Assembly (NCBI RefSeq): GCF_016792905.1
Contig: NZ_JAEULP010000022.1
Coordinates: 1-44,862, forward strand
Length of the DNA: 44,862 bases
Direction: 5' to 3'
Origin: Tabrizicola sp.
GTDB taxonomy: Bacteria > Pseudomonadota > Alphaproteobacteria > Rhodobacterales > Rhodobacteraceae
Positions within the stretch are counted from its first letter, which is position 1. The number at the start of each line of letters is the position of its first letter. Shown one piece after another: positions 25,842-33,928 of the stretch. A program made the translations under genes and the position numbers. The notes under the pieces are model-generated. The model worked only from the letters and a program-made list of their open reading frames with translations, did no database searches and had not been told where the DNA came from.

Positions 25842-26486
25842 ATGGTCTTTCGACGGCGCACCCCCCTGACCCTGCCGCAGAAGCTGCGCGCTTTTGTCCT
25901 GCCGCCCGGAGGCTGGCGCCGGTCCCTCACCTATCTGCGGCTGCGCCTGACCCGGATTTCCGACCAGCCGCACCGCGTGGCGCGCGGCATCGCCTGCGGG
26001 ATGTTTGTCGGCTGCACCCCCTTCTTCGGTCTGCACCTGCCGCTCGCCGCCGCGCTGGCCTGGGCCTTCCGCGGCAATGTCGTCGCGGCGCTGCTCGGGA
26101 CCGCTGTCAGCAACCCTGTCACGATCCCGCTGATGGCGGTCCTGTCGCTGGACCTTGGCCGGGTGATCCTGGGCGATGGCCTGACGCTGCCCTTCCGCGA
26201 GATCATGACCGCCTTCGGTCAGGCGGGGGACGAGATCACCCGCAATATCGAGGCGATCTTCACGCCCGCAGTCATGCACTGGGACAAGCTTGCCCAGTTC
26301 TGGCACGAGGTCTTCCTGCCCTATCTGGTCGGAAGCCTCGGGCCGGCACTTGGTGCAGCACTTCTCGGCTACTGGATCAGCCTGCCGATGATCGAAGCCT
26401 ACCACACCATGCGGGCCAGACGGCGCGAGGCGCGGGCGCGGAACCGTCCCGAAAGCACCCGAGACAGCTTCACCAAGGAGAATTGA
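25842..26486 (+). CDS. DUF2062 membrane protein
   Basis: This 214-residue inner-membrane protein has the DUF2062 pattern: a basic N-terminus (VFRRRTPL), PHRVARGIACGMFVGCTPFFGLH (about 45-67), a helix ending in GNVVAALLGTAVSNPVT, and a C-terminal helix (VGSLGPALGAALLGYWI). The tail is highly charged. Function is not known; some family members are linked to cell-envelope lipids or to glycosyltransferases. I start at ATG 25842. The frame is open further upstream, but it would run close to the ccrM terminator. The ThDP-enzyme gene begins one base after its stop, so they are co-transcribed. Confidence 0.85.
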   Translation: MVFRRRTPLTLPQKLRAFVLPPGGWRRSLTYLRLRLTRISDQPHRVARGIACGMFVGCTPFFGLHLPLAAALAWAFRGNVVAALLGTAVSNPVTIPLMAVLSLDLGRVILGDGLTLPFREIMTAFGQAGDEITRNIEAIFTPAVMHWDKLAQFWHEVFLPYLVGSLGPALGAALLGYWISLPMIEAYHTMRARRREARARNRPESTRDSFTKEN

Positions 26487-26487
26487 G

Positions 26488-28032
26488 ATGAACGGCGCGG
26501 AAACCCTGGTGAAAACCCTTCTGGCCAGCGGTGTGCGTATCTGCTTCGCCAACCCCGGCACCTCCGAGATGCATTTCGTCGCGGCATTAGACCGCCATCC
26601 GGAGATGCGCTGCATCCTGTGCCTGTTCGAGGGCGGCGTCTCAGGCGCGGCTGATGGCTATTATCGGATGACGGGCGAGGTTGCGGCGACGCTCCTGCAC
26701 CTTGCCCCCGGCTTCGGCAATGCCTTCGCCAATCTGCACAACGCACGCAAGGCGCAAAGCGGGGTGCTGAACATCATGGGCGACCATGCCGACTATCACC
26801 TGCGCTTCGAGGCGCCGCTCAAGGGTGACACGGTGGGGGTTTCTCAGGCCGTCTCGCACTGGACAAGGGTTTCCGGTGCGGCTGGAAAGGTCGCGGGCGA
26901 TGCGGCCGAGGCGGTGCAGGCGGCGCGGGCGAAGGGCGGGCAGATCGCCACGCTGATCCTGCCGGCGAACACGGCCTGGGAAGCGGCGGAAGGGCATGCG
27001 GTGGCCGCAGAACCCCCGGCCCTGCGCCGCCCGTCGCAGGGGGAAATCAAGGCCGCCGCGCGGGCGCTGCGCCAGCCAGGGGCGGTGCTGCTGCTGGACG
27101 GCCCGGCGCTCTACACCGACCTCGGGCTGCTGGCGAAGCGCCTGACCAAGGCCTCGGGTGCGCGGCTGATGCAGCCCTTCTTTGCCAGCCGCTTCCGGCG
27201 CGGTGCGGGTGTGGTGAAGTTCGAGCGGATGGCCTACCGGATCGACGACAACCTGAAGCTTCTGGCCGGGGTGCCTTCGCTGGTGCTGTGCGGCACGACC
27301 CGCCCCGCCGGGTTCTTCGCCTATCCCGGCCTGCCCTCCACGCCCGACGACCCCGACACCCGGCTGATCGAGCTGTGCGGCCGCGAGATGGATATCGCAT
27401 GGACCTTGCAGGCGCTGGCGGGGGAGTTGGGGGAGGCGGCGCTTGGGCCGGAGGATTTCGTGGCCGAAGACCTGCCTCCGCTGCCGGACGGGGCGCTGAC
27501 CGTGGCCAAGGTCGGCGAGGCGGTGGCGGCGCTGATGCCGGACAACGCCATCGTGGTGGATGAGGGGATCACCGCCTCGTACTTTCTTGCGCCGGGGCTG
27601 AAGCGAGCGCGGGGGCATGACGTGCTGACGATCACCGGCGGGTCGATCGGCTTTGGCCTGCCGAATGCGGTGGGGGCGGCGGTGGCCTGCCGGGACCGCA
27701 AGGTGGTGGTGATGGAGGGCGACGGGTCGGGAATGTACACGCTCCAGTCGCTGTGGACGATGGCGCGGGAGGGGCTGGACGTGACCACGGTGATCTTCGC
27801 GAACCGGGGCTACCAGATCCTGCGCGAGGAACTGGCGGCGATGGGGGTGAACGAGGTCGGACGGAACGCGGCGCGGATGTTCGACATGGATGGCCCCGCG
27901 CTGGACTGGGTTGCGCTGGCCAAGGGGCATGGGGTGCAGGCGGTGCGGGTCGATGACATGGCCGGGTTCAACGCGGCGTTTGCCGAGGCGATGGGGCAGC
28001 GGGGGCCACGGCTGATCGAGGTGGTGTGCTGA
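26488..28032 (+). CDS. Thiamine-diphosphate-dependent enzyme, acetolactate synthase / benzoylformate decarboxylase-like
   Basis: The 514-residue protein has the three ThDP domains. The pyrimidine domain has the catalytic glutamate in LFEGGVSGAADGY (Glu48). A central domain follows. The PP domain has the metal-binding GDGSGMYTLQSLW and, about 27 residues on, FANRGY, which takes the place of the usual NN or NxG. It is called acetolactate synthase large subunit in many genomes, but it lacks a partner small subunit here and its sequence is closer to the benzoylformate-decarboxylase / MdlC side. The real substrate is unknown. The start is one base after the DUF2062 stop. A terminator-like palindrome follows. 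Confidence 0.85.
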   Translation: MNGAETLVKTLLASGVRICFANPGTSEMHFVAALDRHPEMRCILCLFEGGVSGAADGYYRMTGEVAATLLHLAPGFGNAFANLHNARKAQSGVLNIMGDHADYHLRFEAPLKGDTVGVSQAVSHWTRVSGAAGKVAGDAAEAVQAARAKGGQIATLILPANTAWEAAEGHAVAAEPPALRRPSQGEIKAAARALRQPGAVLLLDGPALYTDLGLLAKRLTKASGARLMQPFFASRFRRGAGVVKFERMAYRIDDNLKLLAGVPSLVLCGTTRPAGFFAYPGLPSTPDDPDTRLIELCGREMDIAWTLQALAGELGEAALGPEDFVAEDLPPLPDGALTVAKVGEAVAALMPDNAIVVDEGITASYFLAPGLKRARGHDVLTITGGSIGFGLPNAVGAAVACRDRKVVVMEGDGSGMYTLQSLWTMAREGLDVTTVIFANRGYQILREELAAMGVNEVGRNAARMFDMDGPALDWVALAKGHGVQAVRVDDMAGFNAAFAEAMGQRGPRLIEVVC

Positions 28033-28045
28033 TTCAGCAGAGTGG

Positions 28046-28069
28046 GTGTCCACGGTGGACAGATTTTTC
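28046..28069 (+). terminator. TGTCCACGGTGGACA terminator-like palindrome after the ThDP gene
   Basis: TGTCCACGGTGGACAG followed by ATTTTTCG lies 14 bases after the stop of the ThDP enzyme gene, in sense orientation. The same hairpin plus T-run is found after mtaB (19681). It would also face the 3' end of the convergent alkB-type gene. Confidence 0.65.
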
Positions 28070-28138
28070 GAGTGAACGATTTCAATGACTTGGTCGCGGA
28101 CATTCATGAAAAGTTAACTTCTCAGCACTTGCCGTCGT

Positions 28139-29254
28139 TTACCCCGCCACCGGGTTCAGTGCCTTGTTGTAAGGGTGCCAGTCGGCGATGTCGGGGTAGT
28201 GTTGCCGACGCCAGGCCTTCACCCGGCGGTTCATGATCCGCTTCCACAGGGGCGGGACCATCGCGGCCATGGTCATCAGCGGATAGCCGTAGGGCAGTTG
28301 CGGGGCCTCGTCCTCGGCATAGGTTTGCAGCACCGGAAAGCGGCGGTCGGGCTTGTAGTGGTGGTCGGAATGGCGCTGGAGGTTGATCAGGAGCCAGTTC
28401 GAGGCCTTCTGGTCGGCGTTCCAGCTGTGACGGGGCAGGACATGCTCGTACTTCCCCTCGCCCAGGTGGCGGCGGGTGAGGCCGTAGTGCTCGATGTAGT
28501 TGACCAGCTCCAGTTGCCAGATCGCGGTGAAGGCCTGGACCAGGAAGAGGCCGAGGCCCTGCCAGCCTCCCAAGCTTAGGGCCAGGGCGAGGAAGCCGGC
28601 TTGCAGCAGGGCATAGCGCCAGAAGGGGTTGCTGCGGTGCCACCGGGTCAGGCCCCTGCGGGCCAGCATTGCGGCCTCGGCAGCCCATGCCGATTGCGGG
28701 CATTGCCGCAGGACGCGGGGGAAGAAGCGGTGGAAGCCTTCGTTGTAGCGCGCCGTCACCGGGTCGCGCGGGGTGCCGACGTGGAGGTGATGGACGCGAA
28801 GATGTTCCGAGCGGAAGTGCGAGTAGAGCACCGAGGCGAGCAGGAGGTCGGCCAGCCAGCGTTCAAGGCGCGATTTCTGGTGCATCAGTTCGTGGGCGTA
28901 GTTGATGCCGATGGTGCCCGAGACGACGCCCATGCCGAAGAAGAGGGCGATCTTCTCGCCGGTGTCGAGGTGGGCGGCGCGGGGGACATACCAGAGCATC
29001 AGGGCGAGGAGAGCGATCTGGATCGGGAACCAGACCAGCGTGACCATGCGGTAGGCGGTCAGTGCGGCGTCGGGCGTGCCGGGGTCGGGGTTTTCGGTGT
29101 TCCGCCCGGTTATCGCGTCGAGGAGGGTGAAGAGCCACCAGGTCGACAAGGGCAGGAGCGCGATGGTCCAGCCGCCCTGCACCATGCCGAGGACGGCAAG
29201 CGGCGGCAGGCAGAGGGACAGCCAGAACGGCAGGGCTTTCGGGAGCGGGCTCAT
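28139..29254 (-). CDS. Alkane 1-monooxygenase-like membrane di-iron hydroxylase (AlkB type)
   Basis: The 371-residue membrane protein has about six helices and the eight-histidine di-iron array of the AlkB/fatty-acid-desaturase superfamily: HELMH (121-125), HFRSEHLRVHH (146-156), and LQRHSDHH (about 317-324), plus the AlkB-specific NYIEHYGL. AlkB hydroxylates medium-chain alkanes at the end carbon, using rubredoxin. The glycine usual in EHxxGHH is Val here. No rubredoxin, rubredoxin reductase or alkane transport gene is nearby, so electrons must come from elsewhere. Substrate could be alkanes or other apolar compounds. I leave the symbol open. Confidence 0.88.
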   Translation of the reverse strand: MSPLPKALPFWLSLCLPPLAVLGMVQGGWTIALLPLSTWWLFTLLDAITGRNTENPDPGTPDAALTAYRMVTLVWFPIQIALLALMLWYVPRAAHLDTGEKIALFFGMGVVSGTIGINYAHELMHQKSRLERWLADLLLASVLYSHFRSEHLRVHHLHVGTPRDPVTARYNEGFHRFFPRVLRQCPQSAWAAEAAMLARRGLTRWHRSNPFWRYALLQAGFLALALSLGGWQGLGLFLVQAFTAIWQLELVNYIEHYGLTRRHLGEGKYEHVLPRHSWNADQKASNWLLINLQRHSDHHYKPDRRFPVLQTYAEDEAPQLPYGYPLMTMAAMVPPLWKRIMNRRVKAWRRQHYPDIADWHPYNKALNPVAG

Positions 29255-29359
29255 GGGCCGGAGTGTAGCGGAATGGCGGGGCGGCTCAACGGGTGAGGGT
29301 GTCGCGGCGGTTTGCCCATTCCTCCTGACGCGGGGGAGGGGAGGCGCATGGGGCAGGTC

Positions 29360-30403
29360 TCAGCTTCCGATCCGGTGCCGGGCAAGGTCCCAGGCCTTGC
29401 GCATGACGGTAGGCAGATCGGCGGGGCGGAAGGCCGCACGGGGGATCAGGTCGCCACGGGTGGGGGGGCCGTCGACATGTCCGGCGTGGACGCGCAGGAT
29501 CAGGTGGAAATGGGTGAAGGTGTGGCGGACCTCGCCGATCTCCTGCCAGTCGGCCTTTGCCGGGGCCTCGCCGCCCTGCCCGTCCCAGCCGTCGCCCGGA
29601 ATGCCCAGCATCCCGCCGAGAAGACCCCGCTCGGGGCGCCGTTCCAGCAGGATCGCCCCGTTGCGGTGGCCAAGCCAGAGTTTGCCGTGGCGCGTGGGTT
29701 TGTCGGGCTTCGGCGACCTGCGGGGCAAGTCGGACTGGAGGCCTTCGGCGCGGGCGCGGCAGGCATGGTTCCACGGGCAGATGCCGCAGGCGGGCGAGCG
29801 CGGGGTGCAGATCGTTGCGCCAAGGTCCATGACGGCTTGGGCGTAATCTCCCGGGCGGATCGCCGGGGTCAGGCGGGCCGCGAGCGCGGTGAGTTCCGGC
29901 TTGGCGGCGGGCAGCGGCGTTTCGACGCGGTGCAGGCGGGCCATCACCCGTTCGACATTGCCGTCGACCACGGTGGCGGGTTCGTCGAAGGCGATGGCCG
30001 CGATGGCGCTGGCGGTATAGGGGCCGATGCCGGGAAGGGTCAGGAGGCCCTCTCGCGTCGTCGGGAACTGGCCGCCATGCAGCGCGACAACCGCACGGGC
30101 GCATTTCAGGAGGTTCCGGGCGCGGGCGTAATAGCCGAGGCCGGCCCATTCGCCCATCACCTGCGCGTCTTCGGCAGCGGCAAGCGCGGCGACCGTCGGC
30201 CAGCGGGCGGTAAAGCGCTGGAAATAGTCCTTCACGGCGGCGACCGTGGTCTGTTGCAACATCACCTCGGACAGCCAGACGCGGTAGGGATCGGGCCGGA
30301 CGCCTGCCGCACGGTCCTGCGGCGAGACACGCCAGGGCATGACACGGGCGTTGCGGTCGTACCAACCAAGAAGCTGGAGCGCGAGGGATTCGGGGGTGTC
30401 CAT
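29360..30403 (-). CDS. mutY: A/G-specific adenine glycosylase
   Basis: MutY removes adenine paired with 8-oxoguanine. The 347-residue product has the catalytic glutamate in LSEVMLQQT (Glu46), the helix-hairpin-helix LPGIGPYTA (123-131), the catalytic aspartate in VVDGNVERV (Asp147), and the [4Fe-4S] cysteines C-x6-C-x2-C-x5-C (199, 206, 209, 215). A Nudix-like C-terminal domain for 8-oxoG recognition follows (about 230-345). The ATG at 30403 matches the family start. The frame continues far upstream but has no domain there. It is divergent from dciA. Confidence 0.95.
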   Translation of the reverse strand: MDTPESLALQLLGWYDRNARVMPWRVSPQDRAAGVRPDPYRVWLSEVMLQQTTVAAVKDYFQRFTARWPTVAALAAAEDAQVMGEWAGLGYYARARNLLKCARAVVALHGGQFPTTREGLLTLPGIGPYTASAIAAIAFDEPATVVDGNVERVMARLHRVETPLPAAKPELTALAARLTPAIRPGDYAQAVMDLGATICTPRSPACGICPWNHACRARAEGLQSDLPRRSPKPDKPTRHGKLWLGHRNGAILLERRPERGLLGGMLGIPGDGWDGQGGEAPAKADWQEIGEVRHTFTHFHLILRVHAGHVDGPPTRGDLIPRAAFRPADLPTVMRKAWDLARHRIGS

Positions 30404-30544
30404 CGGAACGACAATAGCCTGTGGGGTGCGGGCGGCCAGAGGGGGCGGATAACCCCGCCATAACGCATTGTTTATTCCTGTTTCAGCCTTCGCTCTGGCG
30501 GGGGCGGGTGCTTGCGGTAGAATGCAGCCCAAGGACAGGAGCAG
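30404..30544. promoter_or_regulatory. Divergent promoter region, mutY / dciA
   Basis: This 141-bp gap separates divergent genes. A less GC-rich patch near 30451-30486 (ataaccccgccataacgcattgtttattcctgttt) is the likely promoter core. I cannot assign -35 and -10 boxes. AGGAG at 30535-30541 is the dciA ribosome-binding site. Confidence 0.35.
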
Positions 30545-31069
30545 ATGAGCCGCAAACCCCTTCCCTCGCCCAGCGCGGACCACCGGATGCGGGGGTTCGA
30601 ACCGGCCTTCGGGCTGATGAAGGATGCCGTCCGCTCCGCCGGGGAATCGCGCGGCTTTGCCGTGGCGCGGCTTCTGACCCATTGGGCCGAGGCGGTAGGC
30701 GAGGACATGGCGCGCAAGACCCGGCCGGTGAAGGTCGGCTACGGGAAAGGCGGCATGGGGGCGACGCTGACGCTCTTGGTCAAGCCCGCCGAGGCGCCGA
30801 TGGTGCAGATGGCGCTGCCGCAGCTGAAGGACCGGGTCAATGCGGTCTATGGCTATGCGGCCATCAGCCATATCCACCTGACCCAGACCGCCGCCACCGG
30901 CTTTGCCGAAGGGCAGGCCGAGTTCACCCCGGCGCCGAAACCCGCGAAGGCCCCCGACCCCGCCACGACTGCCCAGGCGCAAGCTGTGGCGAAGGGCGTC
31001 GCCGACCCAAGCTTGCGCAGCGCGCTTGAACAGCTGGCGCAAAACATCTTAACTCGCCCGCGATCTTGA
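30545..31069 (+). CDS. DUF721 family protein, DciA-like
   Basis: The 174-residue protein belongs to the DUF721 family, whose members include DciA, the loader of the replicative helicase DnaB in bacteria without DnaC. The conserved part is residues about 20-115: MKDAVRSAG, WAEAVGEDMARKTRPV, LTLLVKPAEAPMVQMALPQL and VNAVYGYAAISHIHL. The C-terminal 60 residues are Ala/Pro-rich and probably disordered, ending in a short helix. AGGAG lies seven bases before ATG 30545. A thioredoxin-fold gene follows 28 bp on, as in many Rhodobacteraceae. Alphaproteobacterial DUF721 proteins may differ from canonical DciA, so I leave the symbol empty. Confidence 0.85.
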   Translation: MSRKPLPSPSADHRMRGFEPAFGLMKDAVRSAGESRGFAVARLLTHWAEAVGEDMARKTRPVKVGYGKGGMGATLTLLVKPAEAPMVQMALPQLKDRVNAVYGYAAISHIHLTQTAATGFAEGQAEFTPAPKPAKAPDPATTAQAQAVAKGVADPSLRSALEQLAQNILTRPRS

Positions 31070-31097
31070 TATCCGGACTCACGAAGGACCCTGACCC

Positions 31098-31733
31098 ATG
31101 CTGAAACTGAACCGCCGGGCGATGATCGCCCTTGCCGCTGCCGCCACCGCGGCGATGACCCCGGCGCTGGCGCAGGAAACCACCACCGCCGAGACTCCGG
31201 CCGCCGCTGGCCCTGGCGATTTCTCGCTGGGTTCGCCGGACGCCAAGGTGAAGATGGTGGAATACGCCAGCTTCACCTGCCCGCACTGCGCGCATTTCCA
31301 CGAAACCGTCTTCGGCCAGCTGAAGAAGGACTATATCGACACCGGCAAGGTGCATTTCACCCTGCGCGAGGTGTATTTCGACCGCTACGGCTTGTGGGCC
31401 GCGCTGATCGCGCGCTGCGGCGGCGAGATGAAGTATTTCGGCATCCAGGACATGCTGTTCGCCAAGCAGGCGGAATGGGCCGCGTCGGATGATCCGGCAG
31501 TGGTGGTCGAGAACCTGAAGACCCTTGGCCGGTCCGCCGGGCTGGAAGATGCGGCGATGGACGCCTGCCTGAACGACCAGGCCAATGCCGAGGCGCTGAT
31601 CACCCAGTTCAAGACCAACTTCGAGGCCGACGGGGTGGAAGGCACGCCGACCCTGTTCATCAACGGCACCAAGTATTCCAACATGGCCTATGAGGACCTG
31701 AAACCGATCCTCGACGCAGAGCTGGCAAAGTAA
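31098..31733 (+). CDS. DsbA family thiol-disulfide oxidoreductase
   Basis: This 211-residue periplasmic protein has a signal peptide (1-25, cut after TPALA) and a thioredoxin fold with CPHC (Cys61-Cys64) and the cis-proline in VEGTPTLFING. A helical insert lies between. It may oxidise or isomerise disulfides in exported proteins, several of which in this window carry paired cysteines. The stop is directly followed by the ATG of the CoA-transferase gene with no spacer, and dciA lies 28 bp upstream, so all three may be one unit. Confidence 0.92.
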   Translation: MLKLNRRAMIALAAAATAAMTPALAQETTTAETPAAAGPGDFSLGSPDAKVKMVEYASFTCPHCAHFHETVFGQLKKDYIDTGKVHFTLREVYFDRYGLWAALIARCGGEMKYFGIQDMLFAKQAEWAASDDPAVVVENLKTLGRSAGLEDAAMDACLNDQANAEALITQFKTNFEADGVEGTPTLFINGTKYSNMAYEDLKPILDAELAK

Positions 31734-32867
31734 ATGGCCGCGACCCTGGAAGGCATCCGCGTCATCGAGCTGGCGCGGATTTTGGCTGGACCCTGGGCCG
31801 GGCAGACGCTCGCCGACCTGGGCGCCGACGTGATCAAGGTCGAGGCGCCGGAAGGTGACGATACAAGGCGCTGGGGGCCTCCGTTCATCGAAAGCCACGG
31901 CGAGAAGACCGCCGCCTATTTCCACTCGGCCAACCGGGGAAAGCGGTCGATCACCTGCGATTTCCGCACGGCGGAGGGGCAGGAAATCGTGCGTCGGCTG
32001 GTGGCCGATGCGGACGTGGTGATCGAGAACTTCAAGGTCGGGGGGCTGGCGAAGTATGGTCTCGACTGGGAGAGCTTGCGCAAGGTGAACCCCCGGCTGA
32101 TCTACTGTTCCATCACCGGCTTCGGGCAGGACGGGCCCTATGCGCATCGGGCCGGGTATGACTTCATCATCCAGGGCATGTCGGGGCTGATGTCGGTCAC
32201 CGGCCCTGCGGACGGGCAGCCGCAGAAGGTGGGGGTTGCCGTCACCGACATCTTCACCGGCGTCTATGCGGCGACGGCGATCCTTGCCGCACTGGTGCAG
32301 CGCGGACGGACGGGCGAGGGCCAGCAGATCGACATGGCGCTTCTGGACGTGGCGACCAGCGTGATGGCGAACCAGGCGATGAACTATCTGGCAAGCGGCA
32401 AGGCACCGGGGCTGATGGGCAACGCGCATCCGAACCTTGCGCCCTATGCGGTGTTCGACTGCAAGGATGGCTGGCTGATCCTGGCCACCGGGAACGATGC
32501 GCAGTATCAGCGGCTGTGCCGGATCCTGGGGCTGGAGGCGATGGCCACCGAGCCGCGTTTCCTGACCAACGCCGACCGCATCGCCAACCGGGCCGAGATG
32601 ACCGAACGGCTGACTGCGGCGACGAAGACCTGGGCGAAGGCCGATCTTCTGGCCGCCTGCGAGGCTGAGGGGGTTCCGGCCGGGCCGATCAACGATCTGG
32701 CCGAAGTTTTCGCCGATCCGCAGGTGGTGGCGCGGGGGATGCAGATCGCGCCGGAAGGGATGAAGGGCGTGCGGAGCCCGATGACCTTCTCGGGCGCCGA
32801 ACTGGCGCTGGACCGACCCGCACCAAGGCTGGGGCAGCATCAGGAAGAGGTGCTGGGGAAGGTGTAG
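31734..32867 (+). CDS. CaiB/BaiF family CoA-transferase
   Basis: The 377-residue family III CoA-transferase moves CoA between carboxylic acids. Conserved parts are IRVIELARILAGPWAGQTLADLGADVIKVE at the N-terminus (described here as two blocks, residues 8-19 and 20-37), NRGKRSITCDF (68-78), the FGQDGPY segment (130-136), and Asp172 in VTDIFTGVYA, which aligns with the catalytic Asp of formyl-CoA transferase. Substrate cannot be told from sequence. It starts at once after the DsbA stop (taaATG). Its 3' end faces lpxK, with the 66-bp triple palindrome between. Confidence 0.9.
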   Translation: MAATLEGIRVIELARILAGPWAGQTLADLGADVIKVEAPEGDDTRRWGPPFIESHGEKTAAYFHSANRGKRSITCDFRTAEGQEIVRRLVADADVVIENFKVGGLAKYGLDWESLRKVNPRLIYCSITGFGQDGPYAHRAGYDFIIQGMSGLMSVTGPADGQPQKVGVAVTDIFTGVYAATAILAALVQRGRTGEGQQIDMALLDVATSVMANQAMNYLASGKAPGLMGNAHPNLAPYAVFDCKDGWLILATGNDAQYQRLCRILGLEAMATEPRFLTNADRIANRAEMTERLTAATKTWAKADLLAACEAEGVPAGPINDLAEVFADPQVVARGMQIAPEGMKGVRSPMTFSGAELALDRPAPRLGQHQEEVLGKV

Positions 32868-32870
32868 AAC

Positions 32871-32936
32871 CGGAGTTTTCGAAAACTCCGCTGCGAAGCC
32901 TTTGAAGGCTTCGGCTCGATTTCTTCGAAGAAATCG
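32871..32936 (-). repeat. 66-bp triple-palindrome element, copy 2
   Basis: Three 20-bp palindromes, at 32871-32890, 32894-32913 and 32917-32936, are spaced by 3 bp. Cores are GGAGTTTTCGAAAACTCC (perfect), GAAGCCTTTGAAGGCTTC and GATTTCTTCGAAGAAATC (perfect). The copy fills the gap between the convergent CoA-transferase and lpxK genes almost completely: it begins four bases after one stop and ends two bases before the other. Arm differences from copy 1 are compensated on both sides, which suggests selection for pairing or palindromic gene-conversion. Confidence 0.92.
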
Positions 32937-32938
32937 GG

Positions 32939-33928
32939 CTAGAGTCCCAGCCGGTCGAATGCGGTGTCCATCTCCGACCAATCCTCGACCTGCAACCTGA
33001 CCACCAGCGTCAGCACCTTCGCCCGCCACTGCGGCGGCAGGCGGGCGGCGTCCTTTTCGGTCGTCACCAATTGCGCCCCGGCCTGGTCGGCCTCCATCTC
33101 CAATCGCCGCAGCAAGGTTTCCGACAGGGTTTCATGATCCCCCAGCGCCTCGCCCCGGATTACGTCTGCCCCCTGGGCGCGGAGGGTGGCGAAAAAGCGG
33201 GAGGGATCGGCTATCCCGGCAAATGCGAGCACCCGCTCACCTTTCCAGTCCATCCCCATCTGCAGGGGCTGCAACTGCCCGCGCAGGCGGGGAAGGTCGA
33301 GCGGTCCCCAGATGGCATCGAACTGCACCTGCGCCGCGCTGTCGCCGATGGCCAGCACCAGATCGGCGCGGGAAAGGCCCGTGGCCACGGGCTCGCGCAG
33401 GGGTCCTGCCGGAATGCAGCGCCCGTTGCCGAAGCCACGGGCGGCGTCCACGACGACAAGGCCAAGCGAGGGCTTCACCGCCGGGTTCTGGAACCCGTCG
33501 TCCATGAGGATCGCCCCGGCCCCGGCCGCCTCGGCCGCGCGAACCCCCGCCGCGCGGTCCCGCGCCACCCAGACCGGCGCGAAGGCCGACAGGAGTAGGG
33601 GCTCGTCGCCCACCTCCTCGGCGGTATGGCGGCTGTCGTCCACCCGCAGCGGGCCTTCGAGCCGTCCGCCATACCCGCGGCTGACCACATGCACCTTGCG
33701 CCCCCGGGCGGAGAGCCGCTCGATCAGCGCGATCACCGTGGGCGTCTTGCCGGCACCGCCCGCCGTCAGGTTGCCGACGCAGATCACCGGAACCTGCGGG
33801 ACATAGCCGGGCTGCCGGAGCCGCCGTGCCGTGGCTGCGGCGTAAAGCCAGCCGAGCGGCGCCAGCGCGCGTGGCAGAAGGCCCGGGCGGTCCGGCGGGC
33901 GCCACCAGAAGCCGGGCGCGCGCATCAT
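32939..33928 (-). CDS. lpxK: Tetraacyldisaccharide 4'-kinase
   Basis: LpxK phosphorylates the 4' position of the lipid A disaccharide at the inner membrane. The 329-residue product has an N-terminal membrane-associated helix (PLGWLYAAATARRL), the Walker A-like VGNLTAGGAGKTP (51-63), and SRGYGG and DDGFQNPA (LpxK signature DDGxQ). The start overlaps the waaA stop by four bases (ATGA). The stop lies two bases from the triple-palindrome element. It works after LpxB and before WaaA in the pathway. Confidence 0.95.
   Translation of the reverse strand: MMRAPGFWWRPPDRPGLLPRALAPLGWLYAAATARRLRQPGYVPQVPVICVGNLTAGGAGKTPTVIALIERLSARGRKVHVVSRGYGGRLEGPLRVDDSRHTAEEVGDEPLLLSAFAPVWVARDRAAGVRAAEAAGAGAILMDDGFQNPAVKPSLGLVVVDAARGFGNGRCIPAGPLREPVATGLSRADLVLAIGDSAAQVQFDAIWGPLDLPRLRGQLQPLQMGMDWKGERVLAFAGIADPSRFFATLRAQGADVIRGEALGDHETLSETLLRRLEMEADQAGAQLVTTEKDAARLPPQWRAKVLTLVVRLQVEDWSEMDTAFDRLGL

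Noticed and set aside
28046-28069. TGTCCACGGTGGACA palindrome as a dif, parS or replication site
   Set aside because: Three copies all follow gene stops in sense orientation, two with T-runs, which fits terminators better.
29360-31042. Upstream extension of the mutY frame to 560 codons
   Set aside because: The extra 213 codons are antisense to dciA and carry no domain; MutY normally starts at the ATG at 30403.
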